Under the pieces are notes generated by a model. The model did no database searches and was not told the DNA's origin. It worked only from the letters and a program-made list of their open reading frames with translations. 64,000 nucleotides of DNA from Congregibacter sp965660375. GTDB lineage: Bacteria; Pseudomonadota; Gammaproteobacteria; Pseudomonadales; Halieaceae. The DNA is taken from the NCBI RefSeq assembly GCF_965660375.1, contig NZ_CBFHZO010000063.1, positions 11,838-75,837 on the forward strand, read 5' to 3'. The position numbers and the translations under genes were made by a program. Below are positions 25,747-34,016 of this stretch, in pieces (positions within the stretch are counted from its first letter, which is position 1; each line of letters starts with the position of its first letter).

Positions 25747-26823
25747 ATGGATGACTTCGCTAAACGCTTGCTGGCCTGGTATGACCTTCACGGCCGCCAC
25801 AATCTGCCCTGGCAGCGGGATGCGACGCCGTATCACGTTTGGCTGTCGGAGATCATGCTTCAGCAGACCCAGGTGGCCACGGTGATTCCCTACTACGAAC
25901 GCTTCACAAACAGCTTTCCTGATATTCAGGCCCTCGCGGCCACCGACATAGATGACGTACTTCATCACTGGAGTGGCCTGGGGTACTACGCGCGAGCAAG
26001 AAATCTCCACAAGGCGGCAAAGACGGTAGCTACTGATTTCTCCGGGAAGTTCCCAGCGGACCTGGACGCATTGCAAAGCCTGCCGGGCATCGGGCGCTCC
26101 ACCGCCGGCGCCATTCTATCCACGGCATTGGGTGGGCGTGCTGCCATACTCGATGGGAACGTAAAGCGCGTGCTGGCCCGTTTTCATGCTGTGGAGGGCT
26201 GGCCGGGTAAGACCGCAGTGGCATCGCGATTGTGGGAGTTGGCCGAGGAGCACACGCCGGATTCCCGCATTGCCGCCTACACCCAAGGGATCATGGATCT
26301 GGGGGCCACCCTGTGCACCCGCTCAAAGCCGGATTGCCACCGCTGCCCTCTGGCAGATGACTGTGTCGCCCGGGCGCACGGCCGGCAGACTGAATTTCCC
26401 GGCAAGAAGCCAAAGAAGACAATCCCAACGCGCACGACGAGCTTTATCATTGCTCACACGCCCGACGGCGAATTACTGCTCGAGCGACGGCAGCCCTCGG
26501 GAATCTGGGGCGGACTGTGGTGCTTTCCTGAGGTTGACGATGACGCCAGCGCCAAAAGCTACTGCGAAGAAGTTCTCGCTGCCCGCGTACTGCGCACAAC
26601 AGCACTACCGGCGCTACGCCACAGCTTTAGTCACTACCACCTTGAGATAAGCCCTCTTCTGCTTACACTGTCTAAAACGCCAGCGCTTATTCGCGAGGGT
26701 CAGGAGGTTCGCTGTTGGCCCACCACAGAGACGCCCGCCGTAGGCCTCGCAGCCCCGGTGAAACGCATCTGGCAGCAGGCGGTAGAGGCAATACAAAATT
26801 CTGGAACAGGAGAAAGTTTATGA
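25747..26823 (+). CDS. mutY: A/G-specific adenine DNA glycosylase
   Basis: 358 residues. Catalytic Glu35 lies in SEIMLQQTQV, and the helix-hairpin-helix is LPGIGRSTAGAILS followed by the catalytic Asp region AAILDGNVKRVLAR. The 4Fe-4S loop CTRSKPDCHRCPLADDC has the correct C-x6-C-x2-C-x5-C spacing. A C-terminal NUDIX-like domain (about 230-345) recognises 8-oxoG. It removes adenine mispaired with 8-oxoguanine. The stop overlaps the yggX start (ATGA). Confidence 0.97.
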   Translation: MDDFAKRLLAWYDLHGRHNLPWQRDATPYHVWLSEIMLQQTQVATVIPYYERFTNSFPDIQALAATDIDDVLHHWSGLGYYARARNLHKAAKTVATDFSGKFPADLDALQSLPGIGRSTAGAILSTALGGRAAILDGNVKRVLARFHAVEGWPGKTAVASRLWELAEEHTPDSRIAAYTQGIMDLGATLCTRSKPDCHRCPLADDCVARAHGRQTEFPGKKPKKTIPTRTTSFIIAHTPDGELLLERRQPSGIWGGLWCFPEVDDDASAKSYCEEVLAARVLRTTALPALRHSFSHYHLEISPLLLTLSKTPALIREGQEVRCWPTTETPAVGLAAPVKRIWQQAVEAIQNSGTGESL

Positions 26824-27092
26824 GCCGACAGGTGTTTTGTCGCAAGCATCAAAAAGACATGCCCGGTCTGGATGCGCCGCCCTTTCCCGGCCCAAAAGGT
26901 CAGGATATCTTCGAGAACGTCTGCAAGCAGGCGTGGGAGGAATGGCAGGCCCATCAAACTATGCTCATCAATGAGAAGCAGCTCAGCCTTATTGATCCCG
27001 AAGCGCGCAAATATCTTCAGCAGGAAATGGACAAGTTTTTTGCCGGTGAGGAGTACGACAAGGCCGAGGGCTATGTGCCCCCGGAGTCGTAA
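26820..27092 (+). CDS. yggX: YggX, Fe(II)-trafficking/oxidative damage protection protein
   Basis: 90 residues from ATG 26820, which overlaps the mutY stop by 4 bp. The longer frame to 26715 lies inside mutY and is rejected. Family signature: VFCRKHQKDMPGLDAPPFPG with the conserved Cys, then VCKQAWEEWQ and EMDKFFAGEEYDKAEGYVPP. It protects iron-sulfur clusters. mutY-yggX pairing is conserved across gammaproteobacteria. Confidence 0.97.
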   Translation: MSRQVFCRKHQKDMPGLDAPPFPGPKGQDIFENVCKQAWEEWQAHQTMLINEKQLSLIDPEARKYLQQEMDKFFAGEEYDKAEGYVPPES

Positions 27093-27116
27093 ACGCAGCT
27101 TTTAATGCACGTGCAG

Positions 27117-27983
27117 CTAGTACATGGTCAGCGTTTTTGTGGGCAAGACTTCGATAACGTCATCGGGTACAAAAAAGTCCCGGAACAGGTCTTCGCCAGG
27201 TGCCACTGCATACTGATCAAAATCCGTGACGCCGGCATCGCGAAGGAGCACTTCGTCGATGAAGAAGTTACCGGTGCACTCGCTTGAAGGCCGAGTAAGT
27301 ATTTCGTAGGCGGCATCCGCCATGATCGCAACCGTACGACTCCCCTTACTCATGGCGTCGCCGCCCAGGACATTGCGCACCGCAGCGGTATCAATGGCCG
27401 TGAGCGGCCAGAGGGAATTCACGGCGATAGCGTCACCTGCAAGCTCCTTGCTCATACCCAGCGTGCAGAGACTCATGCCCATCTTGGCGATGGTGTAGGC
27501 CACATGGGGCGCGAACCACTTGGCATCCATATCCAGGGGTGGTGCAAGGTTCAGGATATGACCGTTATCGGACTGCTGCAGATGGGGGATGCAGATTTTT
27601 GAGGTCAGGAAGGTGCCCCGGGTATTTATCTCGTTCATGAGGTCATAGCGCTTCATTTCAGTACCCAGGGTGGGCGTGGGACTGATCGCACTGGCATTGT
27701 TGATACAGATGTCGATGCCGCCAAAGGTCTCCACGGTTTTATCCACCGCCGCCTGCACCTGGTCCTCAAAGCGAATGTCACAAACCAGAGGCAGTGCCTT
27801 ACCGCCCACTTCTTCGATCTCTTCGGCCGCGGTGTAAATCGTGCCCGGCAATTTTGGATGGGGCTCGGTGGTCTTCGCCGCGATGGCTACATTGGCTCCG
27901 TCCGCGGCAGCACGCCTGGCGATGGCAAGGCCGATGCCGCGACTGGCACCCGTAATAAAAATAGTCTTGTTATTCAGGCTCAT
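27117..27983 (-). CDS. short-chain dehydrogenase/reductase (HSDL2-like)
   Basis: 288 residues from ATG 27983 (MSLNNKTIFITGASRGIG), with GGGAG just upstream. The frame extends to 28145 but only through non-conserved sequence. The NADP-binding GASRGIG, the NNASA motif (ICINNASAISPTPT) and the catalytic YTIAK are present, and the active-site Ser position falls in the LAPPLDM region. The long substrate loop and C-terminal half resemble HSDL2-type SDRs associated with fatty or aliphatic substrates. It stands alone, convergent with yggX. Confidence 0.82.
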   Translation of the reverse strand: MSLNNKTIFITGASRGIGLAIARRAAADGANVAIAAKTTEPHPKLPGTIYTAAEEIEEVGGKALPLVCDIRFEDQVQAAVDKTVETFGGIDICINNASAISPTPTLGTEMKRYDLMNEINTRGTFLTSKICIPHLQQSDNGHILNLAPPLDMDAKWFAPHVAYTIAKMGMSLCTLGMSKELAGDAIAVNSLWPLTAIDTAAVRNVLGGDAMSKGSRTVAIMADAAYEILTRPSSECTGNFFIDEVLLRDAGVTDFDQYAVAPGEDLFRDFFVPDDVIEVLPTKTLTMY

Positions 27984-28107
27984 GGGAGCTCCCTGGTTGC
28001 TTGGGTTTGTACAGGTGGAGGACACCCTATTGCAAAAGAGCCTGCGATAAAAGACATTGTGCCCTCGGTTTTCCCCTGTCAGATTCTTATAGCAACGAGA
28101 ACTTTTT

Positions 28108-28941
28108 ATGAACGTGCTTTCCCTTCCTCTTCGCAGGCTATCCACCGGATTGGCCGCTTCCTGTCTGATGTTTTCCTCAGGGCTTTTTGCCCATGAAACC
28201 TGGCTGCTCCCGGATACGTTTCAGCCGGAGGCAGATAGCCAGGTGACGCTCTCCATGACCAGCGGTATGGCTTTTCCGGCCTTTGACTCCGGCATCAGCG
28301 CTGCTCGGATCAAGGAGGCCGTCGTCAGTCAAAACGGCAGCCGGGACCTTCTTATACCCATGGACACAGGAGTTGGTGCACTAGAGCTGATTGCCACGCC
28401 GGGGCCTGGTACCGCCTGCGCCTGGGTTGCACTTAACCCGCGAATTCTTGAGATAAAGCCCAAAGCCGTGGCTCACTACCTTGAGGAAATCGGTGCTGAC
28501 GACAGCGTGTGGGAAGCCTGGAACACGCAGCCCGAACCGCGATACTGGAAGGAGTCCTACTCAAAACTGGCGCGAACCTATCTGGGTTCCTCGAACAACG
28601 ATGGAATGGGCGACTCGGGATGCTGGTCCGATGAAAGCGTTTCTCGCTTCGAGATCCTTCCCCTGACTGACCCAACCACGCTGGAACCCGGCGAGGCACT
28701 TCAGGTACAAGTGACGTTTGGGGGAGAGCCTCTGGCAAATCAGGCCGTGGGCCTATGGCAGGAAGGCAACGAGGCTGGCGTGCTTCATCGCTCCGATGAC
28801 GATGGCCGACTCACGCTGGAGTTCCAGGGTGGCGGTAGGCATATGATCTATGCGACGCACCTCCGCCCAAAAATCGGAGAGGGGTTTAACTGGGAGAGCG
28901 ATTTTGTCACGCTGACAGTGATGGTCAACGAGGGCTCATGA
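28108..28941 (+). CDS. DUF4198-domain exported protein
   Basis: 277 residues: signal peptide (about 1-28, ending GLFA) followed directly by HETWLLPDTF, the DUF4198 N-terminal motif. Beta-rich Ig-like regions follow, with VTFGGEPLANQAVGLWQEGNE and ATHLRPKIGEGFNWESDFVTLTV typical of the family. DUF4198 proteins are often linked to nickel or cobalt uptake, but no transporter is nearby. The stop overlaps the next gene (ATGA), so the pair is translationally coupled. Confidence 0.85.
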   Translation: MNVLSLPLRRLSTGLAASCLMFSSGLFAHETWLLPDTFQPEADSQVTLSMTSGMAFPAFDSGISAARIKEAVVSQNGSRDLLIPMDTGVGALELIATPGPGTACAWVALNPRILEIKPKAVAHYLEEIGADDSVWEAWNTQPEPRYWKESYSKLARTYLGSSNNDGMGDSGCWSDESVSRFEILPLTDPTTLEPGEALQVQVTFGGEPLANQAVGLWQEGNEAGVLHRSDDDGRLTLEFQGGGRHMIYATHLRPKIGEGFNWESDFVTLTVMVNEGS

Positions 28942-29435
28942 ACCCTTCTCTGGCAAGGGTGCGTGCACCCTTGCTCCTGCGTCAGGGGTTAGTCGCGCTA
29001 CTGGCGCTCCTTGCGGGCTGTGCAACGATGGGTGCTCTGGATTTCGACGACCCCGATATCGAACTCCTTGCCCTGGAACCCCTCCCCAGTCAGGGGCTCG
29101 AGGCGCGTTTCATGGTGAAGTTAAGGGTGATCAACCCCAACCCAGTCCCCCTTGCTATCAGCGGAGTGGCCTACGATGTGTTTATTCGCGACGCAAAGAT
29201 TCTCTCGGGCGTGAGCAACGAGGGGATCAAGGTGGGCACCTACAGTGAAAGTGTTGCTGAGCTTGAGGTTGCCGCAGGGATGCTCGGGTCGCTAACGCTC
29301 CTTCGGGATCTCATGGCAAATCCCACGGACGGAGCACTCCCCTACAAACTGAATGCCAAGCTATCGCTATCGGGACTGAGCCGCGCCATTCGTATCAGCC
29401 GCGAAGGCAGCATAGATTTGAACGCCCGCCCTTGA
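28938..29435 (+). CDS. LEA-type-2 lipoprotein
   Basis: 165 residues with a lipobox LLAGC (Cys28) after a hydrophobic N-terminal segment. The mature domain reads LEARFMVKLRVINPNPVPLAISGVAYDVFIRDAKILSG, the water-stress/LEA14 type-2 fold with its NPNP motif. It probably is an outer-membrane or periplasmic lipoprotein of unknown role. It overlaps the DUF4198 gene by 4 bp. The stop codon overlaps the -35 of the tRNA-Phe promoter. Confidence 0.85.
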   Translation: MNPSLARVRAPLLLRQGLVALLALLAGCATMGALDFDDPDIELLALEPLPSQGLEARFMVKLRVINPNPVPLAISGVAYDVFIRDAKILSGVSNEGIKVGTYSESVAELEVAAGMLGSLTLLRDLMANPTDGALPYKLNAKLSLSGLSRAIRISREGSIDLNARP

Positions 29436-29460
29436 CTGTAAGCGGGCCGATAGGTTTAAT
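29432..29460 (+). promoter_or_regulatory. sigma-70 promoter of tRNA-Phe
   Basis: TTGACT (29432-29437) and TTTAAT (29455-29460) are separated by exactly 17 bp. A GC-rich discriminator (ACGCGGCCC) follows, typical of stringently controlled stable-RNA promoters. Transcription would start near 29467, about 50 nt before the tRNA. Confidence 0.75.
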
Positions 29461-29517
29461 ACGCGGCCCTTGCGTTGAGGATGCAGCCAGCAACCTCAGA
29501 TTGACGCAAAGGTTTGT

Positions 29518-29593
29518 GCCCGGATAGCTCAGTCGGTAGAGCAGGGGATTGAAAATCCCCGTGTCGGCAGTTCGATTCTGTCTCCGGGCACCA
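29518..29593 (+). tRNA. tRNA-Phe (anticodon GAA)
   Basis: A 76-nt cloverleaf with encoded CCA. The acceptor stem is GCCCGGA / TCCGGGC with discriminator A. The anticodon stem is GGGGA / TCCCC with loop TTGAAAA, so the anticodon is GAA. The T arm is GGCAG-TTCGATT-CTGTC (one G-U pair), and the D arm is GCTC / GAGC. Confidence 0.97.
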
Positions 29594-29685
29594 TAAATTC
29601 AGAACAAGTGATCGATTTTTAAGCAGTTTTTAGTTTATCACTGGCCTCTCTGTGTTTTTTCTGTGCATTGATCCGATGGCGTTAT

Positions 29686-30321
29686 CTACTTAGCTCGGAT
29701 GAACAGCTCCGATACAAGCTTGTCGATCAGATCTTCCCAAGACCCCGGCGCCAAATGATGAGCGGCGATATCGTCAACCACCTTTCCAAGCGAGTAAGCC
29801 TGCAAAAACACGGCCATCGCATGAGGGGAAATATCGCTACGCAGGAACCCGCGTTGCTGCGCACTCGAGATTACGATGGTCATATCACCCGTCAGCTCAG
29901 ACTGAAGCGAGGCAAGATCCGTTGCAAGTTTCGGCCGGCCATGGGCATAGCAAATGAAACTCGCACGTAGCGAACGGCTTCGTTTACGTTCATCGCTTTG
30001 ACTGATTCGGGTAACTGCCCGCAGTGCGATACCAAGCGACTCGGCATCGGGGGCCGAATGAAGCACATCCGCCATCGCCTCAATATCGCCGCGGACATTC
30101 CTTGCATACACACTGAGAATCGCCGTGCCTACCAACCCCTCCAGATCTCCAAAATGGTGGTAAACCGTTGCTCGCGCGACGTTTGCCAGTTTGAGCACAT
30201 CTGCGAGCGAGACCTGCTCAGGGGGAGTTTCGTCTAACAACAAAGACTCGCACGCTGCGAGGACTTGGTCGTGGACCGATTTTCCGCGGCGATTTTTCCT
30301 TAATCCTTTGGCTGACTGCAT
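29686..30321 (-). CDS. TetR/AcrR-family transcriptional regulator
   Basis: 211 residues. The N-terminal HTH (about 35-65) reads SLADVLKLANVARATVYHHFGDLEGLV, the canonical TetR recognition helix. The C-terminal ligand domain is all-alpha and not assignable. It is transcribed away from the large surface-protein gene at 30579, with a 257-bp gap between. It may regulate itself or that gene, but no clear operator was identified. Confidence 0.88.
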   Translation of the reverse strand: MQSAKGLRKNRRGKSVHDQVLAACESLLLDETPPEQVSLADVLKLANVARATVYHHFGDLEGLVGTAILSVYARNVRGDIEAMADVLHSAPDAESLGIALRAVTRISQSDERKRSRSLRASFICYAHGRPKLATDLASLQSELTGDMTIVISSAQQRGFLRSDISPHAMAVFLQAYSLGKVVDDIAAHHLAPGSWEDLIDKLVSELFIRAK

Positions 30322-30578
30322 GTTCCCTCGCTGTCATGGCGCAGAGTTTTAGCGCTTTCCCCTGTGCTGCGCCGAATTATGTGACCCAGCGCGCTATTTT
30401 GACAGGAAACATTGTTTTTTTTTTGCAGTGCTACCAGTTTCTAGACTTCAAGTATAGAATTGGGAGAGAGTGTGTAATGAAGGCCGATTTGTTTACGCGC
30501 AGAGGGCCCAATGTTTGAGTGCCGACGCGCGCCACTCCAAATTTTTAAACGCTGCCACTGTCGGGCAAAGGGTACTCT

Positions 30579-33104
30579 ATGAAACTTGAAAATCAGAAGC
30601 TTAAAACCTTACCAAAGCCCCGAATCGCCGCGGCACTTATCGCTACCGCCGCGCTATTCACCAGCGAAGCCTCCCTCGCGGCCGCCTGGGTAGATTGGAC
30701 AGACGCCCCTGATTTCACCGGCGGCGAGGTAATCTACGGGACCACTCGCAGTATCGTGTACACGCCTGAGGTCCCCCTGAACGGCACCATTGCTGATCCA
30801 GACACTGATGGCACCATCGCCGTCACATTCTCCGGAGAGGTCCTCGAGCAATCGTGCATTGGGAATGGAGGGGGGTTCAGTGGCTGCCCCTTGTGGCCTA
30901 TTGTTGACAGAACCCCTTCCAGCTTCATCGACGGCACATACCTGACCAGCCTGACGGGTAATGATGACCATATTGCAATCACGGGCGAGATCGAAGGCGC
31001 AACCCGCTTCACGTTGAAATTTAGCAAGCCCGTATCGGATTTGGTTCTCTCGCTCTATTCGTTGGGCAACCCGTCCTTCCAAGGTGGAGGCTCTGGCTAC
31101 ACTGAGGGTCGGTGGAAGTTTTTCCAGCCGTGGGTATTGGTGGCTCTGGATGGTCAATGCCAAAGCGCCCTCGACGCCAGCGTGGCGAGCGACAGCAATG
31201 CAGGCGATTTCTGTCTTACGCGAGTCGAGAGCACCAACTCAGTATCGGGCAGCGAAGGCGATGGCCTCATTCTCTTTCCCGGGGAGAATACAGAGATCTC
31301 CTGGGACATTACGGGCCCCGAGATCTGGGCAGGCTTCAATGTCGGCATCGCTGAGGCGGCCTACTCTGAAAACATCGTGTACATCAATGCGTCCGACAGC
31401 GCGAGCGCAGAGGGAGCAACAGTACGGACACCTCGCTATGTCGTAGCAGGCTTATCGGCAGAAGATTCGATTAACACCACGCCGACCTGTCAGGGTTTCA
31501 CCGATTTGAATTTCGACACAGCACTGACAACGTCAACGCCCGCAGGCGAATACGTCACACACTGCTCGGGGGCAACTATCACTGACAACGCCCCGCTTAA
31601 TAATTATGTCACGCTCTACCAGGATGGCACCTATAACATTGCGCCGGACACTGACGACGACGGCATAGCTGACACCATCCACAGCTACGTAGACTGGACC
31701 ACAAACACTGCCTTCAATACGGCATCGGGTCCGGGCATCATCGGTGCGACAGTCAGCAAAGGAAACAAATCACCCACGCTGGTTGAAAACCTCCTCGCTA
31801 ATACATTCGCCGCTGGAGCCGATACAAATTATCCGAGCACCTGGTACAGCCCCCTGCCAATCATTGGAACCACGGAATACTCTGGCGGGAATATCGAAGG
31901 TGGTACCAGCACTACACAGATTGGTGATGGCATTGATATCACGGTTACTTTCGACGAGGCCGTCCCTTCACCGCGTTTCCATTTTACCAACCTGGATGCG
32001 GCCAAGGTGACGTTCTTGGGAGACGCAGCAAACAACCTGAGTCTTATCAGTGGCAACGACGAACTCACCTTAACTGGCGCCGATGTCAACTTGGACCCTG
32101 AAGGCACTGCAGCCCTCGGCGGATGCGAGAACCTTGACGGCTCTAACCCCAATGGGGCTTGTGGGTCTATTCAAGTCAGCGGTAGCTACTCTTCTGTTGC
32201 CTTTCGTGTGTCCGCATCACAAGGCACTGGAGACGGTTTCGCCTGGACCGTATCAACGCCGACCTATACGGTGACACCGAGTTCCGATGCCAATTCGTCG
32301 TTGAGCACCGAAACCGCGTTCGAGGTTAATGAAGGCAAAGGCGCAATTCTGTCTCTGAGCGCCACCAGCGGGTATGAGGCACAAATTGGCGGCACCTGCA
32401 CTGGCACGCTGGACGGCAACACTTTTACGCTGGACGCTGTTACTGCCGACTGTACCGTCACCGCAACCTCCACCATCATCGATACCGATGAAGATACCGT
32501 TCCTGACATCGAGGACAACTGTTCAGCGGTTGCAAACCCCAATCAAGGAAATCTCGATTCCGACGATTTAGGGGATGCCTGCGATGACGACGTTGACGGT
32601 GACGGCATCTTAAATGGTGATGACCTGGCTGACGCCTATGTGGAGATAATCGGCGACAATCCCGGCAACTGTGTTATTGACATCCCAGCAACCAAACTGG
32701 ATCCGATCAGTGGCGCTGATGCCGAGACTGCGCCAGCCGACCCGATCAACAGTAAGTTGCGCTTCCGCCTGCTGTGTGATGTGGGTGCAACGGCCACCAT
32801 TCGTGCCAGCTTCGGCGAAGTACTGCCCCCCAACCCTGCCGCATTCAAGCTGGATAACGACAGTGTATGGACGCGCGTAGAGTCCGCTGTCTTCAACGCA
32901 TCAACCAACACGGTGACCTATCAGATAACCGATAACAGCTCGCTGGACGAAAACGGGCTGCTGGATGGCATCATTGTCGACCCGGTTTCGGTGGTTTCCC
33001 TCAGTGCCTCGGCTACTCCTGTTCCCATCCCCTTCTGGGCGCTGATTTCACTCATCGGTGGTATAGGTTTCGGTGCGCATCGGGTACTTCGTCGACGTAC
33101 GTAG
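30579..33104 (+). CDS. large exported surface protein with TSP3-type Ca repeats and exosortase-type C-terminal signal
   Basis: 841 residues. A signal peptide occupies about 15-35 (ending ASLAAA). Two related beta-rich halves follow: about 36-290, and about 300-560 with CSGATITDNAPLNNYVTLYQDG. Then an Asp-rich thrombospondin-type-3 stretch (about 630-685) reads DTDEDTVPDIEDNC, then DSDDLGDACDDDVDGDG. Then a choice-of-anchor-U-like domain contains YQITDNSSLDENGLLDGIIVDP. The C-terminus is PVPIPFWAL, a hydrophobic helix and RRR, the tripartite layout of PEP-CTERM/exosortase-sorted proteins. No exosortase gene is in view. No clear ribosome site beyond GGGT at -10. Confidence 0.75.
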   Translation: MKLENQKLKTLPKPRIAAALIATAALFTSEASLAAAWVDWTDAPDFTGGEVIYGTTRSIVYTPEVPLNGTIADPDTDGTIAVTFSGEVLEQSCIGNGGGFSGCPLWPIVDRTPSSFIDGTYLTSLTGNDDHIAITGEIEGATRFTLKFSKPVSDLVLSLYSLGNPSFQGGGSGYTEGRWKFFQPWVLVALDGQCQSALDASVASDSNAGDFCLTRVESTNSVSGSEGDGLILFPGENTEISWDITGPEIWAGFNVGIAEAAYSENIVYINASDSASAEGATVRTPRYVVAGLSAEDSINTTPTCQGFTDLNFDTALTTSTPAGEYVTHCSGATITDNAPLNNYVTLYQDGTYNIAPDTDDDGIADTIHSYVDWTTNTAFNTASGPGIIGATVSKGNKSPTLVENLLANTFAAGADTNYPSTWYSPLPIIGTTEYSGGNIEGGTSTTQIGDGIDITVTFDEAVPSPRFHFTNLDAAKVTFLGDAANNLSLISGNDELTLTGADVNLDPEGTAALGGCENLDGSNPNGACGSIQVSGSYSSVAFRVSASQGTGDGFAWTVSTPTYTVTPSSDANSSLSTETAFEVNEGKGAILSLSATSGYEAQIGGTCTGTLDGNTFTLDAVTADCTVTATSTIIDTDEDTVPDIEDNCSAVANPNQGNLDSDDLGDACDDDVDGDGILNGDDLADAYVEIIGDNPGNCVIDIPATKLDPISGADAETAPADPINSKLRFRLLCDVGATATIRASFGEVLPPNPAAFKLDNDSVWTRVESAVFNASTNTVTYQITDNSSLDENGLLDGIIVDPVSVVSLSASATPVPIPFWALISLIGGIGFGAHRVLRRRT

Positions 33105-33162
33105 CTACCGTGCTGCGTAACCTACCTCTAACAAAGGTCGCGGGCGGAGTTTGTGGTCGGTT

Positions 33163-33300
33163 TCAGCTCAGCGGATGGTCTGACTGCCGCTTGTTGGCGG
33201 CGTAGTGCAAATGCCCATCAGCTGCGGTTGATGGGGGTCGGCCGTTTGATTCGCCGATGATGTGGCCTTCGTCGATCACACCCTCGCCGAAGGGAGTCAT
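33163..33300 (-). CDS. possible small ORF, 45 residues
   Basis: Starts MTPFGEGVIDEGHIIGES and ends with TGA at 33163. A GGAGG/GGTGGAG ribosome site lies 6-10 nt before the ATG. No similarity is recognised. Both the ribosome site and ATG fall within an inverted repeat. It could be a regulated small peptide or a remnant of an insertion. There is no other support for translation. Confidence 0.3.
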   Translation of the reverse strand: MTPFGEGVIDEGHIIGESNGRPPSTAADGHLHYAANKRQSDHPLS

Positions 33301-33332
33301 AATGTCTCCACCCTCCTTGTGGGTAGACTCCC
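33292..33332. other. two-stem inverted repeat over a small-ORF start
   Basis: The outer arms are GGGAGTC (33292-33298) and GACTCCC (33326-33332). Inside is a second complementary pair, GTCT..ACCC / GGGTAGAC, with a short unpaired bulge and a 7-nt loop. On the minus strand the structure covers the ribosome site and start codon of the 45-codon ORF. Confidence 0.55.
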
Positions 33333-33391
33333 TGGAATCGATATGGAGCTGTGATCATTGAATCTGTGGACTCAGTAAGGCGATTTCTCTC

Positions 33392-33562
33392 TCAGTCGAG
33401 GGTTTTCGCAGGGGCATTGCCGAGGTTCAGGCGAGCACGAATCTCGTGAAATTTCACCAGCAGACGAAGATCACGCCCCTTACAGCCCTGTTCTGCCAGC
33501 AGTGTTTCTACTTCCTCACAACGGAGTTCAGTGCGTTCATTAATACTCGCTGTTTTTTTCAA
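33392..33562 (-). CDS. small hypothetical protein, 56 residues
   Basis: Charged, helix-prone protein (KKTASINERTELRCEEVETL, then KGRDLRLLVKFHEIRARLNLG). The TTG at 33562 is preferred because GGGAG lies 7 nt upstream. ATGs at 33580 and 33592 lack ribosome sites. No family is recognised. It is isolated, divergent from the GDT1-family gene. Confidence 0.45.
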   Translation of the reverse strand: MKKTASINERTELRCEEVETLLAEQGCKGRDLRLLVKFHEIRARLNLGNAPAKTLD

Positions 33563-33695
33563 ATCAGGACTCCCGCCCATTGTTAGAGGCATCTTGGAGA
33601 TATGCAGAAACTCTTATCAGTGATAGCTCTACACATGAAATGTTACTGCACGAACGAGTATTATCGGCCCACTTTGGTTTCGCTGGATAAAACCT

Positions 33696-33968
33696 ATGGA
33701 CTGGAAAGTCTTTGCAACCGTTCTGATGTCGGTCTTTGTCGCCGAACTCGGCGATAAAACCCAACTAGCCACAATGTTGTTTGCTGCGGACAAAGAGGTG
33801 AGTAAGTGGACGGTCTTTCTCGCGGCCTCTGCAGCTTTGGTCCTTGCTTCGGCCATGGGGGTATTGGCAGGGAGCCTGCTGTCCTCCTATGTCAATGAGA
33901 AAGTCCTGCACTACCTGGCGGGCACCGGTTTTATCGTGATTGGTGCGTTCACACTTTATCGGGCCTAG
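33696..33968 (+). CDS. UPF0016/GDT1-family membrane transporter, single-motif form
   Basis: 90 residues with about three hydrophobic segments and one copy of the family motif E-x-G-D-K-T (VAELGDKTQLATMLFA). Such half-size proteins work as homo- or hetero-oligomers. The family transports Mn2+ or Ca2+ out of the cytoplasm. No mntP-type riboswitch or second half-gene is visible. It stands alone. Confidence 0.85.
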   Translation: MDWKVFATVLMSVFVAELGDKTQLATMLFAADKEVSKWTVFLAASAALVLASAMGVLAGSLLSSYVNEKVLHYLAGTGFIVIGAFTLYRA

Positions 33969-34016
33969 GGGCAAATACCGCGGCACGCTCGTCGCCAGGC
34001 AGCTACCTACAGGCAC

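Larger units (their letters stand above)
33105..33391. other. poorly coding gap with structured element
   Basis: This 287-bp gap lies between the surface-protein gene and a small minus-strand ORF. It contains a 45-codon minus-strand ORF (33163-33300) and a two-part hairpin (33292-33332), listed separately. The rest shows nothing recognisable. It has the look of a degraded insertion, but no transposase coding or terminal repeats could be read. Confidence 0.5.

Noticed and set aside
30439..30459. Weak TTCTA / TAGAA dyad as a TetR operator
   Set aside because: Only 5-bp arms with an 11-bp spacer, short enough to occur by chance in this AT-rich stretch.
30336..30518. 60-codon plus-strand ORF between tetR and the surface-protein gene
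   Set aside because: No ribosome site, atypical composition, and it falls in an AT-richer promoter-like gap.
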